From positions 14,174,430 through 14,238,429 of the forward strand of contig NC_082595.1 in the NCBI RefSeq assembly GCF_030936135.1: 64,000 nucleotides of DNA, written 5' to 3'. Below the pieces are notes generated by a model that was not told where the DNA came from, did no database searches, and saw nothing but the letters and a program-made list of their open reading frames with translations. The position numbers and the translations under genes are program-made. Positions 13,301-28,300 of this stretch are shown here, one piece after another. Each line of letters starts with the position of its first letter. The stretch's first letter is position 1. The stretch is from Gavia stellata (lineage: Eukaryota > Chordata > Aves > Gaviiformes > Gaviidae).

Positions 13301-16300
13301 GTTTGTATATAAAAATGTTAATTGTCTTATGCACTGAAGATTTGACCAAATAATGCTTTTTTAATAGATCATTTGCTGTAGTTCTGGTATTGGATTTGTC
13401 CAAACCTAACGAACTCTGGACTACTATGGAGAAACTTCTGCAGGTCACCAGGAACCATGTGAACAAAATTTTAACCAAACTAGAAAAGACAAATCCTGAA
13501 GTAGCTACTGAAATTAAACAGAGGATGCGGAACAATCTGCAGAGGGATCACCCAGTAAGTTACTTCTAATATTTTCTCCAGATGTCACAGGCCTTTATAC
13601 AGTTAAAGATAATGCTTTTGAAAATCATAAACAACTCTTTTAGATTTTTATGCATGACTGAAAATCCATTTGATGTAGATGAACCTGTTCACTGGAAAAT
13701 TACAGCAATTTAATAAAAATTCAATAAGAGCAGAAACAAGGAAAGAAGGTTTCTTATATCTTTTTGTTAGATATCTAATGTGATTGTTATGGCATGTTAC
13801 ACCAATCAAAAGAAATAGTTTTAGAGTAGCAGTTTGCTTTTTTTCCCCCCTCATCTTTTTAAAATGAAGATGAAAACTAGAATGTACAAAAGTCATCTAG
13901 CAAGAGACTAGCTGAAGGTACAAATTTAAGCAAAGAATATAGTTATAACAGCCATCAACATGACTATATACTTTGCATTTATTTAAATGTCTATCACAAA
14001 CTCAATGCCTTTTGATAATCTGACAACTAATTAAATTATAAAGTTTCAGAAATGTTAACATCAGTCCTTTAAACATAATTGCTAACTAAATCTCTGGAAA
14101 AGCTAAACTAGATTATGTGCAATAGAAATGAAAAGTCACTGTGCAAATGTTGTGTGTGTATAATACATAGATAAGTATTCAACAATTCAAAGACTTGGCA
14201 CATAAATCTAGTTGCTGTAACTTCTATAAAATGCTGTAATACAGCAAATGCTTATGTAACTCAAAAATTGAAAAGTAACTTAAAATTTTTGAGAAAGCAA
14301 CATATGCAACACTCAGTAGATTTGGAGTATAGGGTTTGAGATCTGCTGGATTATGATTTCGGTTTTCACTTTTAAAGAAGATAATTCACAAAAAGAAAAT
14401 GCCTAAAAGCACACGTGGCAATAAATTATGACCACAGTGTCAAGTTTACATATAGGGGCTTACATATCAGAAAACTGCAACCTTTTTTCAATAAGTAAAA
14501 AGAAAAATGCCAGTAATTGTTAAGAAGAGAAAACTTGTTATACTTGCACTGTAGGAAACACAATTATACCTTCTAAATTAGAATTTCTATTCAGCCTTCA
14601 TTATCAAAACCAGAAAGGATGAAAATAAAATGTGATGTTACTCCTCGGTTCTCTTTAAACTTTCATCATTGTTCAAGAAAAAAATATGTCAATTTTGTGG
14701 GAGGAAATACTATCTTTTATAGTCAAAGTAAATGACAGTTTACGCAGATTTTAATTTGCCTTTTTATAGCTAAACATATTTTTATGATAAACAGGAATTT
14801 ATGAGGTTCTTAGAGTTTTTTTTAAGGATTAGATATATTTCATTGACCTGGATAAAGGATTATAGGCTATCATGATAAACCATATCAGTTGCAGACTTTG
14901 TTTAAAAAGGCTGGATGCACCTACAGTAGTCCATAGCCAAAAATTAATTCCGTAGTCAAAAAATTAATCGGGGTCAGTATGCCAGTTTTAACGTTTCTGA
15001 TGTTATCCCAATTTTTTTTTTCTTAGTTAAGAAGCTAAAACAAATTTTTTTCAGGTCTATATTCTATACATCCAGTTTTAAGTTATGATAACTTTGCTCA
15101 CAGCTTTTGCCTTGACAGTGTATGAGTGAAGCCATTATTTTTCCTCTCAAAGTAGAGGATTTTCAGCATGTGCAGCTTCTTGCTAATATACTGACTGTCG
15201 TTTAATCTGTATGTGAAATAACTGGTTTTAGAAGGAAACAGTTAGGTCAACCTCTGCTATAACACATCTCTTTTCCACTCTGGTGCAGCCAAAGCAGCTT
15301 GACTAAATAATTGCATGAACACGAGGGGATTGTCTTATTTCATATGGACTACAGGAAAACCTTCCAGACAATTTGAGAATTATTGTAATCTACTTACTTA
15401 TTAAAACTTTTATCAGAAGTGAACTATTTAACAGTTAAATCTACATCCCCAGAGCTGGTTTTGTCCATTGGTATTGAATTGCATTTGCATGGTTGTTAAG
15501 TGACATTTCCTCTTTCTGCTGATATCAAGCATTTGAAAATCATATTAAATATTTTTTAAGAGTTTGGAAAATGTGATGTGGGGAGGACAACTGTGTGACA
15601 CAAGCAAATAATTCAGCTTAATTTTCTTGAGCTTTTGTCCGTATTACTTTGGATATGATGCAAGGTGGGGGAATGTGTCAAAGAGCCAGTTCTACTAATC
15701 CAATCTGGCAGTTGTTCTGTGAATAGATGGGGTTTTTCCTGTCTTCCCTTCCCATCTAATGTTGGAGCTGGAGTATATAGTGCTGGAATATATAGTGTAA
15801 GAGCCCTTTTATGCCAGTAAGTGTTCTGACTGCTTAGAGGGATTATTTCCTGACCATTTTTGAAGAAAATGAGAAAATTGTAGAATATGGCATGGATATT
15901 GCATTAAAGTTTATTCATCTATCTTAAGGTTTTGAAAAAATAGACCTTGTCTTCTATGAAGTAATTTTAACCCCCTTCAGTTGTTTTAACAGTTGCAATC
16001 TTCTACAGTTTGTTTACGCTCCTTAACTGTTATGTATCTGTTTAATAGGATTATGAGTTAGTTGACCCTTTCCCAATACCCTTGGTGATAATTGGAAGTA
16101 AATATGATATTTTTCATGTAAGTAATACTTAATTATTTTTTTATATAATTAAAAGGTTCCTAGTAAAGATTCTATATACTAAAATCTTCATAATATAGTA
16201 GTAATAATTTGAACAAAAGTACGGCCAGTCAGCCTTCTACCACAAAAAAAATCTTTCCATCCAACAGCATTATGGAAGGCATACTCTCATTCCTTCACAA

Positions 16301-19300
16301 AACACTCCCAAATTGATGATTTTTGAGATGTACTTGGAAAATGTTGAGATACAAGTTGCTGCAGACCAAAAACATCATGTTCATTACTTCCTTTTATAAT
16401 GAGAGAAGTCCAGCTCCATGTGCCCCTTCTGACAGCAGCTGTAAGTTTATGGCAGTGAAAGAGGGGCACCTCTCAAGTCAGCTGGTCAGATTTTCTGGTA
16501 GTTGTGGCAGCACGAACAGTAAACTATCGTTTCAGGCTGGAACTTTTCAAGTACTTCTTAAGTTTTTAGAGACAAGTGAGTAATTGCATCTTCTAGGGGG
16601 AGAGGAAAGAAGTGTCATAGTACTGCTGGATTCTCCCCCAGGATGTTAAAAATCAAACAAATGCGTATTCAATTTTCAAAGAGCAGTTGATCATGAGGAA
16701 CTAGAACAGTATGTTTGATTTCTAGCTGCTGTGCTGGCAGCCTGTGCTTCTCTGGATGTCTACATAATGAATTGATACTTGGCTGACTCTTTGAGTTACT
16801 TAATTCTTTATTAATAAGGTATTGTGCTTTCTTTCATACTGAGGTTTTATGCTGAGCCACGACCTCTTTAAAAATTAGTGACTCTCATGTAATAAGCGCA
16901 GAAAAACAGCCTAACTCCGTTGGGGTCTATGGACAGACTCCTGCAGGCTTCATTGGGACCAGGTTTTTGCCCACTTTATCCAGGGAAGGGCATCTGTATG
17001 ATCTTACATTAAAGAAACATTGATGAAAAGGTATTTTTATGCCTTTCGAATCTTTCAGGTATTAGAATTTAGAAAGCATATACCCAAAGCTTTACTGAAA
17101 GTTAAATATTGTCATAAAAAGAAAAAAATCCTTATTCTTCTAGTAGGCAGTATTTCTACTTCTAAAAATGTAAACCAAAATGAAACAAATTAATTGGAAA
17201 TCGAATACACATTCCCAATTAAGAAACTTTTTCTGAACTAACATATTGCCTGAATTAGGCTTCCTCTGTAAAAAAGAAACAAAGGGAAATTGTGACATTT
17301 CTTTTGAGAGTAGGCTGTTACTGATTCTGTCTTAAGATGTAATTATGCTGACAGCTGAAAGCCTCATATATTGTAGCCTAAGTGTATTGCAGTTCATACA
17401 AAAAATGAGAAGTTCTAGCTGTAATACTTTGGTTTTTGTTTCTTACATATATGTTCCAATATCAACTTTTTCAGGAGTTTGACTCTGAAAAGAGGAAAAT
17501 AATAAGCAAGACACTTCGATTCGTTTCACATTATTATGGAGCATCATTAGTGGTGAGTATATGCACTTTCTAACTAAGGACAGAGAAGATGAGCAATATT
17601 TGTGTTACGGAACAATATTTAAAATAATAGAAATGTAAAACTCCTAGAGAAAATGGGATTTAATTGGTTTTCCAGTAGCTTTCTTCATGAGCTAATCTGT
17701 CAAATGTGTTACAGGTATTGGCAGGGGATGGATGGATATACTGTATGAACAAACTAACCACATAATTCTCACTATCAGCAAAAACTGAATAAAAATAGTG
17801 ATCTGTTAGGCAACTCAGTTTCCATATTGAGTTTACTGCACATCTGGCAAAATTCTTTTGGTACAAGAAAGGAGGATGGGAAAAAAGTGATCGCCCTAGA
17901 CAGAATTAGAGAACTAGCCTTTTTGGTAGAAGCATGAACTTAGGTCTAGTGACCTGGCTTCGGTAGATTTAAAAACTTAGATCCAAGGGCTTGTCTTCAC
18001 AGCTGTTCAAGCATACCAGTTTATCACACTTACAATGTTGAAGGATAAAGGCAGGGATTTTTTTTTTTTTTACAATAACGAGTAGGAACTGCCAACTATG
18101 AGGACAATGACTTATTTATGTGGGTATATAAATTGATTTTGAGTTTGGCAGATCATCTCCTGAGTAAAGGCAGAAACATGCATGCTCAGGTTCCCAATCC
18201 AAAAAAGCTGCCACTTGGGCACTCTCTGTATCAGAAGATGCTTCTAATTGTATCAACCATCATTTATGTGATGAATAATATTTAGTAGTGGCTTATTTTG
18301 ATTACCAAACAACTTATGTTTGCTTTAAATTGTTATAATCACAGCATGTCCTTTTGCATCCATGTATAATTGTACAGCTTTTGTACTTTGACACGTGAAT
18401 TCATCTTTTGTTAACTGAGAATACAACTGTCTTGATCTAATTATTTTTTTTTTAAAGCATTTAAGCATTATTTTGATTAAGAATGAAGAACTAAGAGCCT
18501 AAAACTCTTTGGCTGCTAAATCCTGATTCCCATTGAAAAGAGTGGGAGAAACTTAATTTTCCACAGTAGGGATCTGACTTCCTTCTCAAAGACATGAATC
18601 TGTTAGAATACAAAGCCCTTAGACAGGAATAAGCAAGTTGTTTGAGAAGATATTCTGGGAGCTGCTTTCTGATAAATCTGTACCACTTCTGCCACTATCA
18701 AGCTGCTTTTATGATGTGTGTACCGTTTTAGTTATTCATTACATTTCTAAATGGTTATGGTATTCTGGATAATTCTTAATGTAGTTTAAAATCTTAATAA
18801 CTCATTAGTCTTGGGCAAAAAATTTGTGTCTCTTAATGTGCATACTTCAAAAGTTGTGAATCAATATTTTAAAATTTACTCTTTAATCTTTATTTATGCT
18901 ATTTTTCATTTAATTTTTCTTGATCTATATATTCAGTGACAAATACATTCATGTTTTGGAAAGGGAGGGTGAGATTTTTATTCTAGTAAATTCAATGCAC
19001 ATGTAGCAAATTTGTTGAGGTCAGGAATTAGCCAGGCTCTATCTGAAATCCTCTGTGCAGATGACATAATGTAATATTTCTATGATGGAGGATCATAATG
19101 TATATTTTGTTTTCTGATTCATTTAGTTTACCAGTAAATCTGAGGCTCTCCTGCTGAAAGCCCGTGTTCTTATCAATCACTTAGCATTTGGCTATGATAA
19201 AAGGTAATATAATTATTGTCCAACTATTAAATGTCTTGCCCAGAATCTAAAAGTACTTAATAAAAAAAATTTACTCACCAAAACATTTTTTGTTTTCTTA

Positions 19301-22300
19301 AATACAATCTCGGAAAGAGACTTGGACTTTCACTCCTGTGTCTCAGCTGCCTATCTCTGCACAGGACAGTGATAACTCCTTGTTTTTGATCCTAAAAACT
19401 GATGGATCAGAAACATGGTCACCACTAGAATTGAGTAGATTTTTATTTATGTGTATTTGAATGCAGAGCCCAGTAAGAGTCTAGTCTTGGTTAGAATAAT
19501 GTCATTTTTTGTTGATTGCTAAATGCTCACTTGAAACCTTTTCTTTTTTCTGTTTAGCAAGTCTGTATCGGTGGATCACAGCAAACCTCTATTTATACCA
19601 GCGGGCCTGGATTCGCTGAGCCAAATAGGTTAGGACGTATGCTGTTCATCATGTTGGTTGCTTAATCGGTTTTGAAAACAAGAAAAAAATTTTAAGCAAG
19701 TAAAACTTAAAGCTAAATTATAGCACATCAGCATCAGTTTTAACAGATTATTGAAGAAAATGGCTTAGAAAGTTTAAAATTACGATTCAGTATTTGTATT
19801 ATTGAGAATTACTTGTGCAGTTTTGTTAGGTAGTTTAATAAAGTATCGGGACTACTTCAAATATTAAAGTACCAACAAGCTTAGATCTTGAAAGAAAATA
19901 CAATACTACTCAGCCCATTTCATGGTAGGAGATCAATGTTTTTTCAAACTTGTTGCAGCTTGTCACTGTAGAAGATAAAATATTAAATTAGATGGATTAT
20001 TATCCAAAATGCTTTGATAATTTATGTTGTTAAGACAACATACTTGTATTACTTCGTGCTGTGCTATAATCCTTAGGACCACCACCCGCCTCTGATAGTG
20101 ATATTGGAAAGATGCGTGCAAACACACCATTGGAACTGTGGAAGAAAGTATTTGAGAAAACATTTCCTCCCAAGGTAGGTATTTACATGTCTGCTGCACA
20201 GCTGCTTTCTCATAGGGTAGTAGTAATATCACTGCTAATTTTTGTCTTTCAAGTCCAGTCACTGGAATTTCAGTCTCACTTAGCACTTCTTTTTCTTCCA
20301 ACCTCTTTAATTCATACATTTTTTAAAAGATAGAGATTTGTATGTAGTGGTGCTTTGATTATTAGCTTTTGCATCTTCAGTCACCTTCCCATATTTAGTA
20401 ATAATGAAAGTACTGATGTAAACCCTCTGTTTTTTCCAAAGTTATAGCATTGCCTTTCATTATATTGAGAGACAAGCTATACTCAACGTTTTTTGAATTT
20501 TATAAGGTGACATATCCTCTAATGCCTAAACCAAATGACAGTGATGTTCCAAGATGAAAGCTATTCCTGGCTGTAGCAAGCTACTGGTCCCTGTTCTCCT
20601 AGGCCATGAGGCTTTGAATAAGGCGAGTGTGTTGAGAGTTCCTTGCCAAAATCTGTCATTTTGCTATGGGAAGTATTTGGATTTGCAAGGTTATTAGAAT
20701 CCCTTGGCACCTATGTAGTGATAAATCTTGTACATATTTCAGAAATTTCTGGTCCCAAGAGGCAAACCCCCAAATACTTCTTTTCAATAAAAGTAATTGC
20801 TGGTGTTAGGAAATCAAAATTCTTCTCTATTTGACCTGAGCAAATACAGGCTGCTGCTTTCTCCTCATGTACTAGACTGTATCACAGTTCTTTATCCTTG
20901 TCTGTTTCCTGCCCTACGGCGTACCTGGGCAGGCAAGGAAGTCAGTCAGGGCTATGAAACTACCTCAAATTATGGCGCACAAACTGGGCTTTTTCTAGTT
21001 TTCAGTCTATGGATCTCCCTTCTTGGTGAGAAGGAGTCTGAATTCACCCTTTCCCACTCACTTGACTGCTACATACCAAAGCCTACAAATTATTTCAGGT
21101 GGTTTGTGTTTGTGAAGAAATTATCACTAAGATGCTGTTCTCATTACACTATGCCCTAACTTGATAATGACTAAATTTTACTTTTCAAAAACTATACAGG
21201 ACTGTTATTTTTCATGTAACTTTTGCTCATAGCCTTTTAAAACACAATAAACAAACCCTCCCCAACCCCCCATGCCATAACTCCCGAACTCCCCTTGAAA
21301 CAGCTGGAGAAATGAATAAATTTCTTATCTTGCAAGCTCCATCAGTGTTCTAAGATAGCGGTATAATTAAAGAAGATTTGCCAAGTAGATTCCCAGTCTT
21401 CTGTTTTGGTTCCAAAATATGCTTTAAAGCTCAAAGCTGTTTTTATGCAGTGTGAATTTCTTTTTCCATCACCTCATCTAATAATAAGTATAATTCTGCT
21501 TTATTTTATTCCATAATTTGTATGATTGACTTATTGCTACTTTCCATTTGTTATGAGTAAGGAGAAATCTGCAGGACAACATTTTTTAAAAAATTCTAAT
21601 TTGATAGTGTTTCTTTCTTTAGTGTATTTGCTTCTTTGGAATTAAACTTTTAGTTCTCTCAAGGTTAGTAAATGAAATTTCAGGTGTTTGGAAAAAAGGT
21701 AGTAATCAATTTCACAGATACTGAAGTAGCGCTTCTGGTAACCGGAACTGAATTCTAGTCTTGAGTATTAAATGCTCTAGCAAGAGCAACCTTAACCCAA
21801 GTGCCGTGGGCCAGAAAAGATAGTTTCATTTTGAGGAGAGAATAATAAACAACTACCAAATATTCTTATTTTCTTCCCTTTAAGATCTAACTGCACTATT
21901 ACTTTCTCATCATTTTACCAATATAAGGTAATATATAGTATATTTTATCTAATGGGTGTCCTATGGCACAAAATTCTTCCATAAATGCAGGATTTTAATA
22001 TATTTGTATTAAAAGCAAAATACTTCCATTAGATCTACAGAGTGGCATTTTCTTATTAAAAGAGAAGAGGATAAAAAGAAGATAAAAAGATTTATCATTT
22101 GGGGTTTTATTATTTCTTCTTTTAGAGTTTCTGTGATTCACAAGATACCAAGGACCCTGCACAGGATTTACAATACGCTGAGTATGAAGTTGATGCCATG
22201 AGAGCTCAGAAAAACCAGGTGTGTGTTGTTCTCCAGTTGCTGTTCACAGTCGGGTATTCCAGAAACACCAGCATTGCTGAATTAATTGCAGAATATACTT

Positions 22301-25300
22301 GTAGCCCCCTTTTTGCCTTTAAATAACTTCAACTTTAGTTTTCAATTTAGTAGTTTGTTTTTGGGATAGTTTTTTTTTCCCCCATTAGTAGACGTTAAGC
22401 AGGTAGAGCATTGTTAGATCTCCAAGTTTTGGCTCTGTGGTTTCTTTAGAAATTAAGAATTCAAATTTTCCCTCTAGCTCTCTTCCAGAATTATTTCACT
22501 AAAATAATACTGAAACAAAGCTGTGAAGTTTTCTTGGAAATAGTTTCTTCATTTCTGCACCCTGTACTCTCATTTGGGTGTTGACTAGCAGGAAGTCGAG
22601 GAAGCAGTATCAAGGTTTGGGGAGGGGGCTGTTTACTTTCTTTATTTTTGTCTTCCACCTTCAAATCTTTTTATTTAAACTGGAAAGGAACAGGGATGAT
22701 AACATTTCTGACTTGAGTTTGCAGGCTATGCATGTTTATCTTAAAGAAAGTGAACAGAATTATTCCACATAGTGATATTTGGCTTAACCTCTGAATTCCA
22801 GGAAAGACCTTTAGTGGGGAAAGGGTCTTTTATTTTTTCTTATTAATTTTGAAGTGTTACATTTGTGGTGAATTAATTTTATAGAAAAATAGAAAAATTC
22901 TATGGCAAACTAGACAAAGATTAGAACACTGCCTTATAGATATCAGCGTATAACATCACATGAGTAGAAATACTGTATATAGTCTTCATCAATATCATTG
23001 GTATGGGTCTGTTAAAATCAGTCAGAGATTTGTGTATTTTTCTTTGTTTGGAAGAAGTATCACATACTTATTCCAGAAACTCTCTTTTTCACATAGGTTA
23101 ATTTGTTTCACACACGGAAAATTTTTTGCTGGAATCACTGAGAAACATTCCACTCTATTCTCACAGTTTTTATGGGGGCTATTTGTACATTGTTAAACTT
23201 CTTTGTGGACCAAGTTACCTCCAAGTTAAAGGAGGTTTTTCTAACAGTGCTTAAGATGATGGATTGTACCAATCTAGATATCACATGCTTTTATAGACCC
23301 ACATTCTTAAGATGAAAGGCAGTTTTATTGAATTGCACTGCAGTTAATCTCAACTAACCCTAAAATGCTGTGGCAAATTTCACCTTTTGCATGCTTGTAA
23401 AAGAAAGCCAAAGGATTAGATTATTACTGCTATCACTTTTTTTTAGAGTTGAGTTTGATTGCATAAGGCAGTAAACCTGTAGTTACCTGATCCAAAGAAA
23501 TATATTAATAATGTAAAAGAATAAAGCAATTTCAACAACGCCCTGCAGTCTTTGAACTTGCACGTTACCTGTAATATCCTGTTAATGTAGGCATCAGTTC
23601 TGAATTTCTGTTACATCAAGAGCAGTCTTAGAAATCATTAAAATTTGTAAAGCACATTGCTTTTGGAATTTATAATGTAATCTCATAACTCAGTATATCT
23701 ATACATCTCAAAATAACTGTATGGTGTACTAGGTTTGTTATTTTTGGATAATACTTATGTCTTGCAAAAGAAGATACTGGTATGCATTGATTAAATCATA
23801 TGGGAAATTATTAATTTTCTGTATTTAAACAAAAGAGGCAGGCTTTTAGAATCTTAATCTGTTCAAGGGCATTGCAAACCAGTGTAGCTTCTTTTAGTTG
23901 GACTAATACAAGTAATTTGAGCATTAAAGAGAAAATTACTTTTGTTATCTGCAGCTATTTCCTAAATTTCTCTATCATGAAGTTCCGTTATTACAAGATT
24001 ATTTGCGCATTATTAAAATGTTTTATACTCAAAGAATTTCATTCAATTTGAAATGCACCAAGATAGCAATATGCATATAAAAGAAAAGAACTCTGTAGTT
24101 GCGGTGGGCCTTGAAATGTCTTTGGATTTCCCAGTTATGTGAAAAGTGGCACAAAAATCCTTTTTTTAAAGCAACATTTTAAATGCATCGTGTCTGACAT
24201 TCTTTATAGAGTCTCATGATATCTATTGTGTAGGATATATTAAGATGTTTAATATGCAACATGTTGCTAATGAAATCATGGGACAATGCAAAATGAAAGT
24301 TTCATATGATGACAGTGTATATTTTAAAATCATTTAAGTGCATGTTATCATTTTCCTTGGTTACTTTCGGTTAATTAATATGCCACTTTGGACTCTAGGT
24401 GATGACCAGTTGCTTGTTTATCTCAAAGATAAGCTTTAAAAGAAGAATAAACACAAAAACATAGCAACAGGAACAAAATATATGTTCTTTGGGTGCCACA
24501 GTTAAGAGTCCAGCTCATCAGCATTCTGTCACAGGAATGTTGTCTTTTAGACCAGATTACTTTGCCTCCTTAATATTTTCAGAGTTAACTGTGAGACATA
24601 CCGCACTCTTTCTAGACCTTTTTGCTCTGGAAAGCTCTCTGAGGCTATCTTTTCCTCTCTTTGCCTTTGTTCTTAACTAGCAGATTCGTTCGGGGAATGA
24701 CTGGAGTTTTGTGCTCTTTGCAGGGCTTTCAAGAGTCCAGAAAAACATTCATTTTGCATATGTATTAAGCCTTAAATGTGTAGCTTGCTGTTAACTCTTC
24801 ATACAGCCCATGTAAAACATAAACAAGGTGGCAAACTTGTCATCCATTTCTCTCCATTCTCTGCTAGCTTTTTGGCTTTTTAGTATACTAAAAAAAAAAA
24901 AAAAAAGAAAAAAAGTAGATGCCTGGTGCCATTTGGTGTCAGCTAACAAAGTAAAGGAAGCAGATCTCAACTAACAGGGCTGTAACTGTTAAGACTTTAA
25001 CAAGTCATAAACAGAAGAAGGGGAGGTTCTATAACATCTCACAAGGAAGCATAGTCCTATTCCCCCTAAAATAGGACTGACCTAGTTAACCATGTAATTC
25101 ATAACTCAAAGTTATCTTGGTGTCAGATCTGCAGCTGTCTGACTGATTGAGATTGGGACGGTGTTGGCCAACAGAATGAGCGCCATATTTTTACAGCATA
25201 CTTCTCTGACATGACCATATTGCAGAACTTCAGGAGACAATTTCAATCTCATTCAACAAACTAGAAGATTGCATATTGTGTGATGAACCTCCTTGGTCAG

Positions 25301-28300
25301 ACCAGTGTTACTGGGCAGAGAAGTATGACAGGCACCTTAACATGGGTAACAAGAGCAGTAGCATCTTTCATTTTCTCCAGAGGAGGATAAGTGCTAGTCT
25401 TCATATAGTGGAGAAAGTTATTTAAAATGTTTACTCAGCTGCCAAGAATAAGCTTTCTCATTTTCACATGAAAGCATGTCCAAAGGGCTACAAAAGATGT
25501 ATTTATTTTTTTAAACCAACTTAACAGTGCTCTAATAATGCTCTTTATTAAATTTCCTACTGAAGTTTAGGTGCTTAAGATTTTTAATCCTTGTTTCACT
25601 GCTTGGTTATTTTCACCATGTTCCAGATTGAGGGCACTTTCAGTAAGAAACTGCATGAAAAAGAAAGTTAAAGTCATGTCAGTCCCTCAAAACTGAGGAA
25701 AGGCAACAATTAAGGCTTTTCCTACAGTCTTAATTTTTCCTCCTTGTTTGTAGACGTTATAGTATTGTCTTTAATTACATGATCATATACTATTTTGCTG
25801 ATGTCTCAATTCAATTGTTCAGTATTTCTTTTCATCATCCTTATTCTTTGTGTACCTTACTTCTCAACCTGCCATTCAGACACTTCAATGAACACAAAAC
25901 TATTAATTTTTTTCTCTGAGAATGTGTAGTAATGTTATCTTACCTGAGTGCCTCACAAACATCAGTTAAGTCTTTCTTCCTGATCCCTTTACGAGATTAG
26001 GTGTGATCTTCCCCATTTGATAGATGAAGAATTTATAGAAACACAGGAGTACAGAAGCATAAAGGTTAAAAAAAAAAATTAAAAATCCACTTTATGCCAT
26101 TGTTGAGACATCTAGGACAAGTTGCTAGCACTAATAATGATTAAAGCACTCAGAGCAAATTGAAAGCATATTTAAATTGCAATTCTTAATTCTTTATAAA
26201 CCTGATCTGTGCCCCTACGCTTGGTACCCAGAAAACAAAGGAAGCGTAACGCTAACATGAACATTTTGGCATATTTTGAGATATATTCTTTCGTAGGATC
26301 TTCATTCAGTTTGGAGAGAGGATCTCTTCGCTGATTGTATAGTTACAGTAGATTACAGAATTCTGCTTATATTTGTAGTATAGCACTTTATGAGCAGGAA
26401 GGTACCTTTTTTCAAAAGGGTCTCTGGAGTGATCTTTAATTTGTATTTGAAAGATTTTTTTTCCCATTACATTTCTGATTTATGGGGATTTATTTTACTT
26501 TCTATTTTAGATGAAACTAAGGACGTATACTTTCCTGACACCATTTTTCCCTCCTGAATCACTGCATTTGTTAAAGATTATTTTTTGTAAATATCCTCCC
26601 ATTCAATCTCTTTTTTTTCCTTTCATTTCTCATTATTTAAATATTAATCTTACCTAGATATGTCTCCAAAATAACTACATGTAATTTTGTTCTGTACTTC
26701 CATATGTAGTGGAATAGCTATACAGTTTTAATAGATGCTGTAGTTTTGATAGTTTGCATTTCTGTATTGTTTTGAATTGCCTTTACACTGAATTGCCTCC
26801 TAGCTAGCTAAAATTACAGCAAAATAAATTCTGCTAAATTATCTGCCTCTTTCTTGAAACAGTTTAGTCAGATGATAAATCTGTAAGGCTAACACCTGTA
26901 GACATGACCCTCAGACAGTATTGTTGTTATATGTAAAACTTCATTGTCTAGTGTTACCCCTTCCTGTAGCCTTTGAGAAAGTTGTTAGAATTGAAATTAT
27001 TTACTTAGCATAAATCATGTTACATGTGCTCCTTAAAATATCACAGTATTCTTTCTATTCCTAACTGTTGGCAAGTTTCCAACAGTTCAATGTGTTCCAA
27101 GATCATAATTATTTTATATTAATAATGAGGGAGTGAAAATACAGAGTAAAGACTGGCTTAGAGATAGAACAGTTCAGTACTACTAGAGTTGTATTTAATA
27201 ATGCAACTTACTAGATTTAGACTAGACAGTATGTTCTGTGTCAGTCATCTATGAGTAAGTTACTGTAAAACTACATTCCTGCAAGCATCATGAAGAATAT
27301 ACACTAATTAAAAATCCTCTTATTGCTCATAAATCTATGGTGCTTTCTGAAATTTTTGCACTGATGACAAAGCTGCTGAAGTTATTTCCTGAGAGAGAGA
27401 AAATTCTATTTATTATTTCCATACAATTTTTAGATGATGATTTCTTTGTTGCTCTGCCCTTTATTTTCTTCTTCCTCCCTCTGTGCTCTGGATTGAGAAC
27501 AAAGATTTCTGTTAAATTCACCAGGTGTGATTTTTGTTATTTTTGTCAGTTCTGGTACCTACAGTGAAACCTCCCTTCCTCTGTTAAGTCCATTCTATTA
27601 AAAATCAGAATAGCAATCATATAAAACACATGCCCACTTTTGAGGGTCTGTCTTTGCTACTTTTATACTAATCACTGGTTTATGTCTACCTCTTTTCCTG
27701 ATCTAATTAAGATATGATGACTTTTTTTGCATTGCAAGCAGTACAGGGTTAGGTCTAACAGTACCTCTTTAGAGTATCATCTTCCTGAAAATACACTGGA
27801 AGCCTTCTTATTCTTAAATGAATGAAAAGCAATTGTAGTGCTTTCTGAATTAATTTTTGCTGAAAAAAAATCTTCAGAAACAATTCCCGACAGCATGCAC
27901 CGCTACATAAAATTCAGAAGATGAATTTGTTGTTTGGTGATGTTGCTAGAACCTTTTATTATATGCTTCAAAATTCCCAGTAGCACTTTTGACTGAAACA
28001 AGGTCTTTAGTCTACCATGCTAGTACTCAGCTGATGTCAATTACAGCATAATGTAAATTGCCTCATCTTTCATACCTAATTCGCTTTATTTATACCTCCA
28101 CAATTTGAGCCTCTGTTTGCTTTTAATAATCTAATTACTATCTAAAAGATGCATAATCTTAATTACCACATTGGGTTTGCATTTTATTTTTACACACAGA
28201 TGCTAACATTTCAATCTACTCAACAGTAGCACCTGAAAGCATATTTTAACTACTAACTGAAAAACAAAACAAAACAAAAGCATGGCATCATTGTCTGTCA